Shown: piece after piece, positions 1 through 8,938 of the stretch
Position numbering within the stretch: the first letter of the stretch is position 1
Layout of the letters: every line of letters starts with the position of its first letter
Assembly (NCBI GenBank): GCA_902632595.1
Contig: CACPDC010000008.1
Coordinates: 1-64,000, forward strand
Origin: an uncultured SAR116 cluster alpha proteobacterium
Lineage (GTDB): Bacteria > Pseudomonadota > Alphaproteobacteria > Puniceispirillales > Puniceispirillaceae
Direction of reading: 5' to 3'
Length of the DNA stretch: 64,000 nucleotides
Made by a program: the position numbers and the translations under genes
The notes under the pieces: model-generated
Told to the model about the DNA's origin: nothing
Databases searched by the model: none
Seen by the model: the letters and a program-made list of their open reading frames with translations, nothing else

Positions 1-387
1 TTGTTTCTTATACATTTGGGCTTAATATTTGGCCTATCGAGAATTGCATCTTATTATAACGAGTCACTATTTTTATTAAAAAGGCTTAATGTTAAAGTTT
101 ATAAACTACCATTAGCTTTAAATTTTTTGGTAGTTTCTACAGTGATGGCTTTAAGTGTAATAGCATTATCGCAAGGTAAGCTCACTTTCTTTATTTTAAA
201 CGCTGCATTTTTATCCATCTGGTTTTTAGAACTGGGGGTAATATCCGGCAAACATTTTTTTTCATCACTGTTTGGTAATGATTTGCCAAAAGAAATTTGT
301 ATCTTTATTGGTTTTATTTTGGCTATGAATGGTGGCTATTTTACTTTAATGTTTATAGTGAGATTATTTAGCTCATCAACATTTTGA
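1..387 (+). CDS. Membrane protein of unknown function, probably 5'-truncated by the window edge
   Basis: The reading frame is open from the first base; the only start inside the window is a TTG at base 1, so the true start probably lies upstream. The 128 visible residues are strongly hydrophobic with about four predicted membrane segments (roughly residues 1-15, 36-60, 60-80 and 98-122). I do not recognise a family. It ends 10 bases before the next small gene on the same strand, which suggests the two are co-transcribed. Confidence 0.5.
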   Translation: MFLIHLGLIFGLSRIASYYNESLFLLKRLNVKVYKLPLALNFLVVSTVMALSVIALSQGKLTFFILNAAFLSIWFLELGVISGKHFFSSLFGNDLPKEICIFIGFILAMNGGYFTLMFIVRLFSSSTF

Positions 388-397
388 AAGTCTGTGA

Positions 398-607
398 ATG
401 GATAACAAGACCATTTGTGAACTCTTTGAAAGTTCAGTTGAAGCGTCCGATTTTAAAAAATCGTTCATGTGTGCACAAGAGTCTTTAAGGGAGGGCTTAA
501 TGAGCAGTCCATGGCCAGTATTAGTCTATGCACTGAGTGTCATTTTTGTGGCATTTTTAATTCAGCGAGTGGCGACTAGTAATTCGAATCAAAACAAAAA
601 AAATTAG
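398..607 (+). CDS. Small single-pass membrane protein, hypothetical
   Basis: This 69-residue protein has one hydrophobic segment (about residues 38-58) followed by a short Asn/Lys-rich tail, which fits a small protein anchored in the inner membrane. The N-terminal half is acidic and holds two cysteines (positions 7 and 25). It starts 10 bases after the stop of the preceding membrane protein gene, with a weak GAAAG ribosome-binding sequence inside the end of that gene. Family not recognised; the tight spacing is the main argument that it is real. Confidence 0.45.
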   Translation: MDNKTICELFESSVEASDFKKSFMCAQESLREGLMSSPWPVLVYALSVIFVAFLIQRVATSNSNQNKKN

Positions 608-630
608 TTATTTAAGTTTCAAGATAGTCT

Positions 631-1743
631 TTAATTTTTTTCTTTTTGGGATATGTTTTTTGCAAATTCTTGCATGCCTTTAAGTAAGCCACTAAAGACG
701 TCAGGGAACTCTTTTTGAAGTTGTTTTCTAACCTTTCCAAGTAATAATTTTGAGACTAAATTGGTACTTTGCACATCACCAAATCTTATTTTCATAATAC
801 ACCCATCGTCAGTACCGACAAATTCATTTGTTTGATGCAAAATAATTCCAAAGGGTAACGAATGTTTAATTGAGATATACTCGCCAGGGTTCCAGTCGGT
901 AATCTGCATTTTGAATACTTGTTTGCCGTGATGACAATGGAGTTGTGTGCCTTCCCCCTGCGTTTTCTTGCCTTTATTGAATATATCTATTTTATCAGCA
1001 TGAAGATTTTGCTTACGCCATTCTGGTTTAGTATACATGAGAAATGCAATATCAGTAGAAACGCTCAAATCAATAGATAATTCTTCAATTAACTGTTTTT
1101 CGTCTTTTTCAATATAATGTTTTTTTACCTTTTTATTCTGTTTCCATTTCTCATTTAAATCTTCAATCAGAAATTTAACTTCCCCGATATGATCGTAAAT
1201 TTCTAACCCAGCTAAAGGTTCATCCACATTGAAAACAATTTTCATCGCTTCGAGAGCTTTTTCTGTTATCAGCAAATAAGCTTCAACATTTTTTGTTTCA
1301 ACTACATTATTTTTCATTAATCGGAAGATGGTATTAACGTCTGATCCAGCTAATTCCTTGTTCCCATTAAATTCCTGTACTCCATACTCACCATGATGTA
1401 AAAACATTTTTAAATCGAGCTCATTCATATGTTTGCAAGCATTGCATTCACAATCCGTATTAATATTTATGAGCTCCTTTCTATCGGCGAAGGCAGTATA
1501 AATTCGATTTGAAAAATCAATCATAAATTGAGAATTTTCATAGGCGGTATTTTCTGAATGTGCAAAGATTGCATCACCCATAAATTTGGATATTGTAACA
1601 GATTTATTAAATACAGGAACTATTGCATCAAACAGGTCTTTTATTATTCCATTGGCATGTTCAAGCTCAGTATCTGCTAGAAATCTAGTGTAACCAGAAA
1701 TGTCTGCAACTAACAAAAAGAAAGAATAGTCATGAATAAACAT
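631..1743 (-). CDS. DUF2652-type class III nucleotide cyclase-like protein with C-terminal SRPBCC-like domain
   Basis: Residues 8-150 have the class III nucleotidyl cyclase fold. The metal-ligand aspartates are present in VADISGYT (D14) and FMGD (D57), and the transition-state pair is present as DVNxxxR (N137, R141). A lysine (K53) sits four residues before D57, where adenylate cyclases keep an adenine-specifying Lys. A Cys-rich insert (C98, C100, C103, H105) fits my memory of DUF2652 proteins. Residues from about 225 onward resemble an SRPBCC/START-like ligand pocket. Its product is unknown: the fold suggests cAMP synthesis, but members are uncharacterised. The ATG overlaps the divergent aldehyde dehydrogenase start by 12 bases, and no clear ribosome-binding site precedes it. 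Confidence 0.75.
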   Translation of the reverse strand: MFIHDYSFFLLVADISGYTRFLADTELEHANGIIKDLFDAIVPVFNKSVTISKFMGDAIFAHSENTAYENSQFMIDFSNRIYTAFADRKELININTDCECNACKHMNELDLKMFLHHGEYGVQEFNGNKELAGSDVNTIFRLMKNNVVETKNVEAYLLITEKALEAMKIVFNVDEPLAGLEIYDHIGEVKFLIEDLNEKWKQNKKVKKHYIEKDEKQLIEELSIDLSVSTDIAFLMYTKPEWRKQNLHADKIDIFNKGKKTQGEGTQLHCHHGKQVFKMQITDWNPGEYISIKHSLPFGIILHQTNEFVGTDDGCIMKIRFGDVQSTNLVSKLLLGKVRKQLQKEFPDVFSGLLKGMQEFAKNISQKEKN

Positions 1744-3150
1744 GATTTTTATATAAATGGAGATTGGGTAAAATCAGAAAGCCCAGATAAACTTAATGTT
1801 ATAAATCCTGTTACAGAAGAGAGCATTGCTCAAATTAGCCTTGGAAACAAACAAGATGTTGACAAAGCCGTTAAAGCAGCACGCCAATCATTTGAATTGT
1901 ATTCACAGACCTCAGTGGACTATAGATTAGATTTATTAACCACCATAAGAGAAATTTATAAACAGAGACTTGGTGACGTTGCTCACGCGATACAAACTGA
2001 GATGGGGGCTCCCGAGCATCTTGCTTATGGAGCCCAGGCAAAAGTTGGTCTAGCCCATCTTAAAGCAGCAATAGAGGCACTAAAATCTCATGAAACAGAA
2101 TACAAATATGGAGACTTCATTGTTAGGCATGAACCTATAGGGGTATGTGGTTTAATTACACCTTGGAATTGGCCTATTAATCAGGTTTTATCTAAATTAG
2201 CGCCGTGTCTTGCTACTGGATGCACCGCTATTTTAAAACCCTCTGAAATTGCACCTTTATCATCTATGGTAATATGTGAAATACTAAATGAAGCCAAAGT
2301 TCCAAAGGGTGTTTTTAATCTAATTAATGGCACAGGAACAGTTGTTGGGGAGGCAATGTCTTCACATCCTGGTATTGATATGATGTCATTTACAGGTTCA
2401 ACAAGGGCCGGTATTGCAGTAGCTAAAGCCTCAGCAGACAGCGTTAAGCGAGTAAGTCAGGAATTAGGCGGAAAGTCCGCTAATATTATTCTTAATGATG
2501 AACTATTTGAAAAGTCGATAAAAAAGGGAGTTTTAGAATGTATGGAGAATTCTGGACAGTCGTGTAATTCGCCTACGCGCATGCTTGTACCCATTTGCCG
2601 AAAAGATGAAGCGTATTCGATTGCAAAAGAAACTGCTGAAAGTATCTATCCGGGGGGACCTAATAATGAAACAACAACGATTGGTCCTTTGGTAAGTGAT
2701 ATTCAATTTGAAAAAGTACAAAAACTTATTCAAGTTGGTATTAACGAAGGAGCTAAATTAATAACAGGAGGAACTGGAAAGCCAGAAGGATTAACAAAAG
2801 GCTATTATGTGAAACCTACGGTTTTTGGAGATGTCAGTAATGATATGAAAATCGCACAAGAAGAAATATTTGGACCTGTTCTCTCAATTATACCCTATGA
2901 AAATATTGATAATGCGATATCTATAGCAAATGATACCGATTATGGGTTAGCTGCTTATGTTTCTGGAAATAGTCACGAGCAACTGAATTCTATTGCTAGA
3001 CGCTTACGTGCTGGACAAATACACCTTAATTATGGCTCAGGTGGAGCAAAAGCGCCGTTTGGGGGTTATAAACAATCTGGAAACGGTCGTGAGAAAGATA
3101 AGTGGGGATTAGAGGAATTTCTAGAGGTAAAAGCTATCATCGGGATATAA
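1732..3150 (+). CDS. Aldehyde dehydrogenase family protein
   Basis: A full-length (472 residue) NAD(P)-dependent aldehyde dehydrogenase, which oxidises an aldehyde to a carboxylic acid in the cytoplasm. Visible hallmarks are the PWNWP oxyanion-hole motif (N146), the cofactor lysine in LKPSE (K169), the ELGGKS motif carrying the general base E245, and the catalytic cysteine in GQSC (C278). The substrate cannot be read from sequence. The start gives the usual N-terminal sequence of the family, ending in YINGDWV. The gene is divergent from, and overlaps by 12 bases, the DUF2652 cyclase-like gene, so the two must share a very compact control region or use different true starts. Confidence 0.93.
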   Translation: MNKHDFYINGDWVKSESPDKLNVINPVTEESIAQISLGNKQDVDKAVKAARQSFELYSQTSVDYRLDLLTTIREIYKQRLGDVAHAIQTEMGAPEHLAYGAQAKVGLAHLKAAIEALKSHETEYKYGDFIVRHEPIGVCGLITPWNWPINQVLSKLAPCLATGCTAILKPSEIAPLSSMVICEILNEAKVPKGVFNLINGTGTVVGEAMSSHPGIDMMSFTGSTRAGIAVAKASADSVKRVSQELGGKSANIILNDELFEKSIKKGVLECMENSGQSCNSPTRMLVPICRKDEAYSIAKETAESIYPGGPNNETTTIGPLVSDIQFEKVQKLIQVGINEGAKLITGGTGKPEGLTKGYYVKPTVFGDVSNDMKIAQEEIFGPVLSIIPYENIDNAISIANDTDYGLAAYVSGNSHEQLNSIARRLRAGQIHLNYGSGGAKAPFGGYKQSGNGREKDKWGLEEFLEVKAIIGI

Positions 3151-3260
3151 CACTAAATAATTGATTTAGATTATAGTGATAACTAACTAATCATTTATGA
3201 AATGGTGTTCTTGGTTATAAACTATTGAATATATGCATTATAATCGAAATAAAAATACGT

Positions 3261-3596
3261 TCACCTGTTTTCTAACTCCTCAAGCAAAAGCATTAATCTT
3301 TCCCCAGCTGCTGCTGCTTCAAAGCTTTCAACAATACAACCGTCGTTTTCTAACCAGGGTAACTTACAATTGGTAAAAATTTCACTTTTAGGTTTGAATC
3401 CGATGGATTTTTCAAAAACACCTATTGGATATGCTCTCATTCCAGGGAATGCCTCTGCTATAGTAACTATTCTGCAACAACAAATTGGGCAAAAATGCGC
3501 ACTTACATCGCCGCTCCCACCTAAATAGTTATATACTCTGGTTTCTCCAGTAACTTTAATCTCCTCATCTGCATATAACGAATAGATAAAGATAAT
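3261..3596 (-). pseudogene. GFA/CENP-V family protein, C-terminal remnant (5' part missing)
   Basis: The minus strand has an open frame of 111 codons with no start at its upstream end; it is closed by an in-frame TAG at 3597-3599. The translation contains HFCPIC followed by CC, then a GMRAYPIGVFE segment and an IFTNCKLPWLE segment. Together these match the C-terminal half of glutathione-dependent formaldehyde-activating (GFA-like) zinc proteins. The N-terminal half with the first zinc cysteines (GxCxCG and CHCxxC) is absent, and the stop of the neighbouring CMD-family gene lies only about 20 bases upstream. I read this as a gene broken by a deletion. An internal ATG could only give a 59-residue fragment. 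Confidence 0.7.
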
Positions 3597-3620
3597 CTAA
3601 ATTTGTAAAAAACCTTTACG

Positions 3621-4253
3621 CTAAACTTGCTTGGCCCAATAATCTTCAGAATTTTTGAACTCTTGCCATTTTTCGGCTGTCTCAGCTCCCTCTATCATAG
3701 ATGCACTTGTTCCTGTTAGTACTTTGTGATGATCAATATTTAGTGTTCTAAGCCATCTTTGCTGACCCATTGTAATTGAAACGAAATATCCAATCTCAAC
3801 AATCTCTGCTTCAGAAAAATACTGATATAATTGTTCCCACAATTTATCATCACACTCTAAATCCCATACAATTGCCTGAGTGTATCTCAAAGCAGCTTTT
3901 TGTTTTTCATTATATCGGTCTGATTTTTCAAAATTGAGTAAATCTTTATAATCACTCTCTACAAGACCTTTATTTTTAGATTGGATTGAACGTTGATTGC
4001 CACAATATTCACATTTCACTGAATGTGATACGTATACTCTGCATAGTTCTTTAATCGTGTGTTCGGCAATTCCCTCATGGAAAACCGTTTGCCAAGTATT
4101 TGCAAAAGACCAAAAGGCTGCAGGAACGTGAGCTCTAATTGCTTGGCTTTCAGGCCTTGGTGTGCCTCTAACTTTACATCTCTCCAATTCGGCACGCATG
4201 TCTTCATCTTTTATTGTTTCAGGTTTAACATAACTTATACGTTGCGTTGTCAT
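3621..4253 (-). CDS. Carboxymuconolactone decarboxylase (CMD)/AhpD-like family protein
   Basis: A 210-residue all-helical protein of the CMD/AhpD superfamily. The signature stretch around residues 60-90 contains the redox pair CEYC (C81, C84) in the position used by AhpD-like peroxidases, and a C-terminal IVEIGYFVSI helix follows. Such proteins act on peroxides or lactones; the actual substrate here is unknown. A longer frame from a TTG at 4265 exists, but that TTG overlaps a GGAGG ribosome-binding sequence placed five bases before the ATG at 4253, so I use the ATG. The neighbour downstream is the GFA remnant. Confidence 0.8.
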   Translation of the reverse strand: MTTQRISYVKPETIKDEDMRAELERCKVRGTPRPESQAIRAHVPAAFWSFANTWQTVFHEGIAEHTIKELCRVYVSHSVKCEYCGNQRSIQSKNKGLVESDYKDLLNFEKSDRYNEKQKAALRYTQAIVWDLECDDKLWEQLYQYFSEAEIVEIGYFVSITMGQQRWLRTLNIDHHKVLTGTSASMIEGAETAEKWQEFKNSEDYWAKQV

Positions 4254-4373
4254 TACACCCTCCAATTTTTAAACCACATATGTTTAATTTTATGTAAATC
4301 AAAAGTTACTGGCATGATCCACTTTTGAAATAATAGTGCCATAAAAAATGTACAACACAAAGGCAGTTCTTAT

Positions 4374-4574
4374 TTAAGATAGTTTTTTGGAGGAGACCTG
4401 CGAATAAAAATCATTAAAATAGTATCCTGCATCATCAGTTATAAAAAAAAGGGCCGTTTCTAATATTAAACCAAGTGTCAAAGCAGCAAAAAATCGAATA
4501 CGGTCTGATATATCAAATTTAATAAATATTGGTCGGCTTAAGTAATAAAAAGAAATAAAAAAAAGACCTGTCAT
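4374..4574 (-). CDS. Small membrane protein, hypothetical
   Basis: A 66-residue protein with two hydrophobic stretches (about residues 3-15 and 27-45), separated by a charged segment. An AAGGA ribosome-binding sequence lies about six bases upstream of the ATG, which supports translation. It sits alone between the CMD-family gene and the cyclase-TPR gene, on the opposite strand to the latter. No family recognised. Confidence 0.4.
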   Translation of the reverse strand: MTGLFFISFYYLSRPIFIKFDISDRIRFFAALTLGLILETALFFITDDAGYYFNDFYSQVSSKKLS

Positions 4575-4741
4575 AAATTTCCTTTTTTTAATTACACTTT
4601 CGGTATAAGCGGCTTTTGAAAATCTCCTTAAACCGTGCTTAATATAAATGACAGATAAACTATCAATTTTATTTTTAATCTATTTTTGAGTGCTCTTCGA
4701 AAATTAGTCCACATTTTTATCATATTTCGTACATGGAGGTA

Positions 4742-4760
4742 ATTTTATTTTAAATAAAAT
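4742..4760. repeat. 9-bp perfect inverted repeat behind an orphan GGAGGT sequence
   Basis: ATTTTATTT (4742-4750) and AAATAAAAT (4752-4760) are perfect inverted copies around one base. They follow a perfect Shine-Dalgarno sequence GGAGGT at 4735-4740 that has no start codon at normal spacing; a seven-codon frame, including its stop, begins with the ATG at 4733. A stop in the cyclase frame at 4751 rules out that this site directly starts the cyclase at 4790. It may be an operator-like site or part of the cyclase leader. Confidence 0.4.
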
Positions 4761-4789
4761 AAAAAATAATATAGTCTATTTTTATAGCT

Positions 4790-6688
4790 GTGATAATTAT
4801 AGCTGTGCTTAAAAAATTAGACAATATTCCAAAATTAAATCAAAGTCTCAGTGTTTCTATGAATGAAAATGTTGTAAAATTAGAAAATAATTTCAATCAA
4901 GTTATAGAACGCAAAATTGCAGTCATATTTGTTACAGACGTTGTTGGCTTCAGTAAATTAATGGAAATTAGTGAGGATAAAACATTAAAGAGTTTTAGAG
5001 CCTGTAGAGATATATTAGATAATTTATTTTCAGAGCATGGTGGAAGGGTTTTTAATACAGCTGGAGATTCCATTTTAGCTGAATTCCAAAGTGCTGTTTC
5101 AGCAATCGTTTGTGCAAGTGAATTTCAGAAACTTATAAAAGAAAGAAATGATACATTATCAAATGAACCTAAAATTTATTTTAGAGTTGGTCTAAATATG
5201 GGAGATGTCATAGTTGAGGGAGAAAATCTTTATGGTGATGGCGTTAACGTTGCAGCAAGATTGGAGGCTTTATCCCAGTCGGGTGGAGTTTGTTTATCTA
5301 AAAGCATAATGGACTTTGTAAATAAAAAGACTGAATTTTTTTTTAATGATTTAGGAGAACAAAAAGTCAAAAATACTATTGTCCATGCCTTTGATCTTAG
5401 TAACCCTGATTTAGAGAAGCGTTCTAATATTGATGAAACAATAACCGCTGCCGCATCTGCAAAAATAAAAGAAGGCAGCGTGCCTCCAACCATTGCTGTT
5501 CTACCTTTTACAAATTTAAGTGCCGATCAGGAGCAAGAGTTTTTTGCGGACGGGATAACAGAAGATACTATTTCTTATTTTTCAAAATCAAAGACATTTC
5601 CAGTTGTTTCATTAAATTCAGTTTCAAAATATAAGAATACCAAAGAGACAACAAAAGATATTGCAAATGACTTGAATGCAAATTATTTGGTACAAGGCAG
5701 CATTCGAAAAGGTGGAAATAAAGTAAGAATATCTGTTAAACTTACTGATGTACTAGAAGATATTCAAATTTGGTCTCAAAGTTGGGATAGATTATTAGAC
5801 GATGTATTTGAGGTGCAGGATGAAGTATCACAAAAAGTTTCTGCTCTGGCTCAGCCAGCAATAATTATTAACGAACAAAATACTTTACATAATAAGGGAC
5901 TAGAGGTTTTTAGTGCATGGGACGAATACCTTCATGCATTAAATTCTTATGACAAAAATGGCGAGGCAAAAATTGTTGAAGAAAAAATCAAATATATTTA
6001 CGAGGCAATAGAGCACGCAGAAAAATCGATTGCACTCGATCAAAAATTAACTGACGCGTATAATGTTCTTGCTTCAAGCTTATTTTTTCTAAGATTAGAA
6101 TCCTCCCTTCAACATGATCGGGAAAAAAATGAAGCAAGGTTTAAAAAGGTCGCAGAAATTAGCTATAGTCTTGACCCAAATAATCCTGATTCAGTTATGA
6201 ATATGGCATATTTATATCGAATATCAGATGATGAAGCAAAATATCGAGAGTTTGTAAATAAAGCAGTTGAAATAAACCCACATCATCCGAGGTCATTATT
6301 AGCGAAAGGAATGCTTCATTTAAATGAATGTGATTATGATAATTCAATTGAATTATTAAACAGAGCTTATGAAACTAACCCAAAAAGGGTACCTTTTTAC
6401 GAAATTATGCTCTTATTCTGTCATTTAGGAAAGAATGATTGGGTTAGTGCTCATCAATCAGTGGATAGGAGTATGCGGGAAAATGATCATAGCAGATTCC
6501 ATGCTTTTAAAGCTATAATTTTAGCACATGAAGGCAAGATTGATGAGAGCAAACAATGGCTTCAAAAGTATCAGCAAAATAGACCAGAAATTAAAACAAT
6601 AGAGGATTACGAAAACGTGGTTCCAAGTGTAAATGAAGAGGTTAGAAATCTTTTAATAGATGGAATTAGAAAAGCTGGTCTTAAATAA
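4790..6688 (+). CDS. Adenylate/guanylate cyclase with TolB-like domain and TPR repeats
   Basis: A 632-residue signalling protein with three parts. A class III cyclase domain (about 40-205) has metal aspartates D50 and D93 and the transition-state residues N153 and R157 in NVAARLE. A TolB/FlgO-like segment begins near IAVLPF (about 235-370). A helical TPR-like region covers about 380-610. The residues at the nucleotide-specifying positions are asparagines (N89, N146) rather than Lys and Asp, so ATP or GTP use cannot be assigned. There is no signal peptide or membrane segment. The GTG at 4790 lacks a ribosome-binding site; an ATG at 4859 is the alternative start and leaves all domains intact. 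Confidence 0.88.
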   Translation: MIIIAVLKKLDNIPKLNQSLSVSMNENVVKLENNFNQVIERKIAVIFVTDVVGFSKLMEISEDKTLKSFRACRDILDNLFSEHGGRVFNTAGDSILAEFQSAVSAIVCASEFQKLIKERNDTLSNEPKIYFRVGLNMGDVIVEGENLYGDGVNVAARLEALSQSGGVCLSKSIMDFVNKKTEFFFNDLGEQKVKNTIVHAFDLSNPDLEKRSNIDETITAAASAKIKEGSVPPTIAVLPFTNLSADQEQEFFADGITEDTISYFSKSKTFPVVSLNSVSKYKNTKETTKDIANDLNANYLVQGSIRKGGNKVRISVKLTDVLEDIQIWSQSWDRLLDDVFEVQDEVSQKVSALAQPAIIINEQNTLHNKGLEVFSAWDEYLHALNSYDKNGEAKIVEEKIKYIYEAIEHAEKSIALDQKLTDAYNVLASSLFFLRLESSLQHDREKNEARFKKVAEISYSLDPNNPDSVMNMAYLYRISDDEAKYREFVNKAVEINPHHPRSLLAKGMLHLNECDYDNSIELLNRAYETNPKRVPFYEIMLLFCHLGKNDWVSAHQSVDRSMRENDHSRFHAFKAIILAHEGKIDESKQWLQKYQQNRPEIKTIEDYENVVPSVNEEVRNLLIDGIRKAGLK

Positions 6689-6897
6689 TTAAAATAAATA
6701 AAAAACTGATAAATTATACATTCATGATAGAGCAACTCTTATACGCTAAAACAAGAGAGGTTTTCCTTTATCACGCCAAAAAGTTAAATAATTAATGTCA
6801 AAGTTTTAGCGTTCAGAGCTATATTTAAGCTTGATTTATACTTACCATTCTAAAGAATAATCATATTAAAAACATTAATGAATTTCCGGGTATTTGA

Positions 6898-7317
6898 ATG
6901 CTATTAAAATATTTGACCATTCTGGAATTAGTATTTTTTATTTTAGGTATAACTTTACCTCTAATGATCGTAACAGAGTTCTGGTTTTTTACGAATGAAA
7001 TTTCTCTTATTCATATAATCATTGGTCTACTTACAAATGGTGAATACCTTCTAGGTATGATGATAACCGTGTTTGGTGTGATAATTCCACTAATAAAAAT
7101 TACAAGCAGAATTTTAAATTTTCGGCACCTCAACAAACTTCCATTATATAAATTTTCAATGTTGGATATATTCCTGATAAGTTTTATTATATTTGCAAGC
7201 AAGTTTTCTCAAATATTTAACGCTAAAATTGATATTGGCTTTTACTTCCTTTTAGCATCCGTATTAATTGGATTTTTACAGGTCATATTTTCTTATCGCA
7301 AAAACTTTCTCTCTTAA
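6898..7317 (+). CDS. PqiA-like (paraquat-inducible protein A family) membrane protein
   Basis: A 139-residue protein with four predicted membrane segments. The order of a short LGITLPL stretch, a GEYLLGMMI stretch, and the motif FSMLDIF before the third helix matches single-domain PqiA family proteins, in which a [GK]-W/F-SMLDVF signature is typical. Two-domain PqiA proteins work with MCE-domain PqiB in lipid trafficking, but no MCE gene is visible here, so the role is unassigned. It stands alone, convergent with the sulfatase gene. The ATG at 6898 is taken for lack of a better start. Confidence 0.7.
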   Translation: MLLKYLTILELVFFILGITLPLMIVTEFWFFTNEISLIHIIIGLLTNGEYLLGMMITVFGVIIPLIKITSRILNFRHLNKLPLYKFSMLDIFLISFIIFASKFSQIFNAKIDIGFYFLLASVLIGFLQVIFSYRKNFLS

Positions 7318-7411
7318 CTAAGTTTTAATCCTTTAATTGATATATTGATAATATGTCTACAAATAATAAAAATCAGTTTCTAATCACGTGCTCCGGAACC
7401 TCTTATCTTAT

Positions 7412-8773
7412 TTATCTTTTTTCCGATTCCGTTATAAAGTTAGAATCAAAGTTTGGGTTTAATAAAGGCATGGATGCATTAACAGATTGCAAATACGCCT
7501 CGAGCTTATTCAAAAGACTCTTATAGAGTTTAGGTTTTTTACTAATCAAGTTATTCTTCTCAGATATATCCTTTCTAAGGTCAAATAACATATCAGAATT
7601 TTGTCCATAATGTTTTATAAGTTTCATATTATCAATAATTATTGCAGAGGCAGGTTTTTGGTTTTTTTGATAGTGTGGAAAATGAAATATCAGTCCTTCA
7701 TTTGGCCTCGAACTTGGTCTATAACTAGCATCGAAAGTATCAAAAATGTTAATTCCATCTAAATATTCAGGATAATTTTTTAAACCTGCTATGCTCATAA
7801 AAGTAGGGAATAAGTCATATCCTGCTATTGGAGAGTGATTAATCGTATTTTTTGGAATTCCAGGGCCTTTTATTATAAAAGGAACCCTAATACCACCTTC
7901 CCAAAGAGCGCCTTTTCCTCCTTTTAAGGAGGAAAAATTTCGAAATGCCCCATTATCTGCCATATATATAATGAATGTATCTTTTGCTATATTTTTTGCT
8001 TCAAGATAAACTAGTAATCTTCCAATGGATTCATCCATATTCTCATTAAGAGCAAGTCTTTGAATCTCGATCTCCTGAAGACTGTCCTGATATTTTTTAT
8101 GATATTTTTGTATAGTATCATTTAGTGCATTTTCTGGATGATGTAGCGCATGAAAAGAAAGTTGAATATAGAATGGTTTATTTTCCTTTTGTGACTCATC
8201 TATAAATTTTTCTGCTCGCTCTATCATGCCAAATAAATCCACTGGATTAAGACCTGACATATTAGCAGCATATTTATTACCAATGTCTCCATCACTTAAA
8301 TCATAGCCATGACTCTCTGGACCACCTCCAAGCAAATGCCATTTACCAAGATGGGCAGTTTTGTAACCGGCTGTTTTAAGCATTTCACCTATAGTGATTT
8401 CTGCGGAATCTATATTTTTGTCGTGCTGAGGAGGAATCAAATATTGTCCGCTATCAACAAAAGGTGCTGCTTTGGTCCAATTTAACCTTGCTGGAGTTTT
8501 TCCAGTCTGGATACTGATTCTTGAGGGCGAACATACAGGAGAAGGTGCATATGCATTTGTAAAACGTGTACCCTCTGCTGCGAGTAGTTCTAAATTAGGA
8601 GTTTCGTCATAAAAGCTAATCGAATTTTTGACGTTAGGATTCATCAAAACAGATAAACCAGACCATGATTGATCATCAGACAGCATAAAAATAATGTTTT
8701 TCTGAGTTGCCTTAGCAGTAGCAGATAGCGAAAAAATTAATATAAATATTATTAATTGGAATGGATAACCCAC
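7412..8773 (-). CDS. Secreted sulfatase (arylsulfatase family)
   Basis: A 453-residue hydrolase of sulfate esters. The N-terminus is a signal peptide (hydrophobic residues 6-18, cut near ATA), pointing to the periplasm or outside. Metal ligands are in the LSDDQ motif (D33, D34) and near ADNG. The catalytic motif is CSPSR (C81), so it is a Cys-type sulfatase whose cysteine must be converted to formylglycine; no maturation enzyme gene is in the window. The GTG start at 8773 is supported by an AGGGAGA ribosome-binding sequence about five bases upstream. Its minus-strand neighbour is a secreted polysaccharide lyase, suggesting a sulfated polysaccharide as substrate. Confidence 0.93.
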   Translation of the reverse strand: MGYPFQLIIFILIFSLSATAKATQKNIIFMLSDDQSWSGLSVLMNPNVKNSISFYDETPNLELLAAEGTRFTNAYAPSPVCSPSRISIQTGKTPARLNWTKAAPFVDSGQYLIPPQHDKNIDSAEITIGEMLKTAGYKTAHLGKWHLLGGGPESHGYDLSDGDIGNKYAANMSGLNPVDLFGMIERAEKFIDESQKENKPFYIQLSFHALHHPENALNDTIQKYHKKYQDSLQEIEIQRLALNENMDESIGRLLVYLEAKNIAKDTFIIYMADNGAFRNFSSLKGGKGALWEGGIRVPFIIKGPGIPKNTINHSPIAGYDLFPTFMSIAGLKNYPEYLDGINIFDTFDASYRPSSRPNEGLIFHFPHYQKNQKPASAIIIDNMKLIKHYGQNSDMLFDLRKDISEKNNLISKKPKLYKSLLNKLEAYLQSVNASMPLLNPNFDSNFITESEKR

Positions 8774-8938
8774 TATTTCTCCCTAAATCAGTATTTTTGA
8801 ATAACTTATTTAAAAAAATTAAAATTATTTCAATGAGTTGAAAAGGTTAAATAAATATAAGTCTAAACCCATCAACATCCTATTCAAAAAAATAGTATAT
8901 TATTTTTTTTTCCGGTAAGCCTACGTCTTTTTGGCTTC

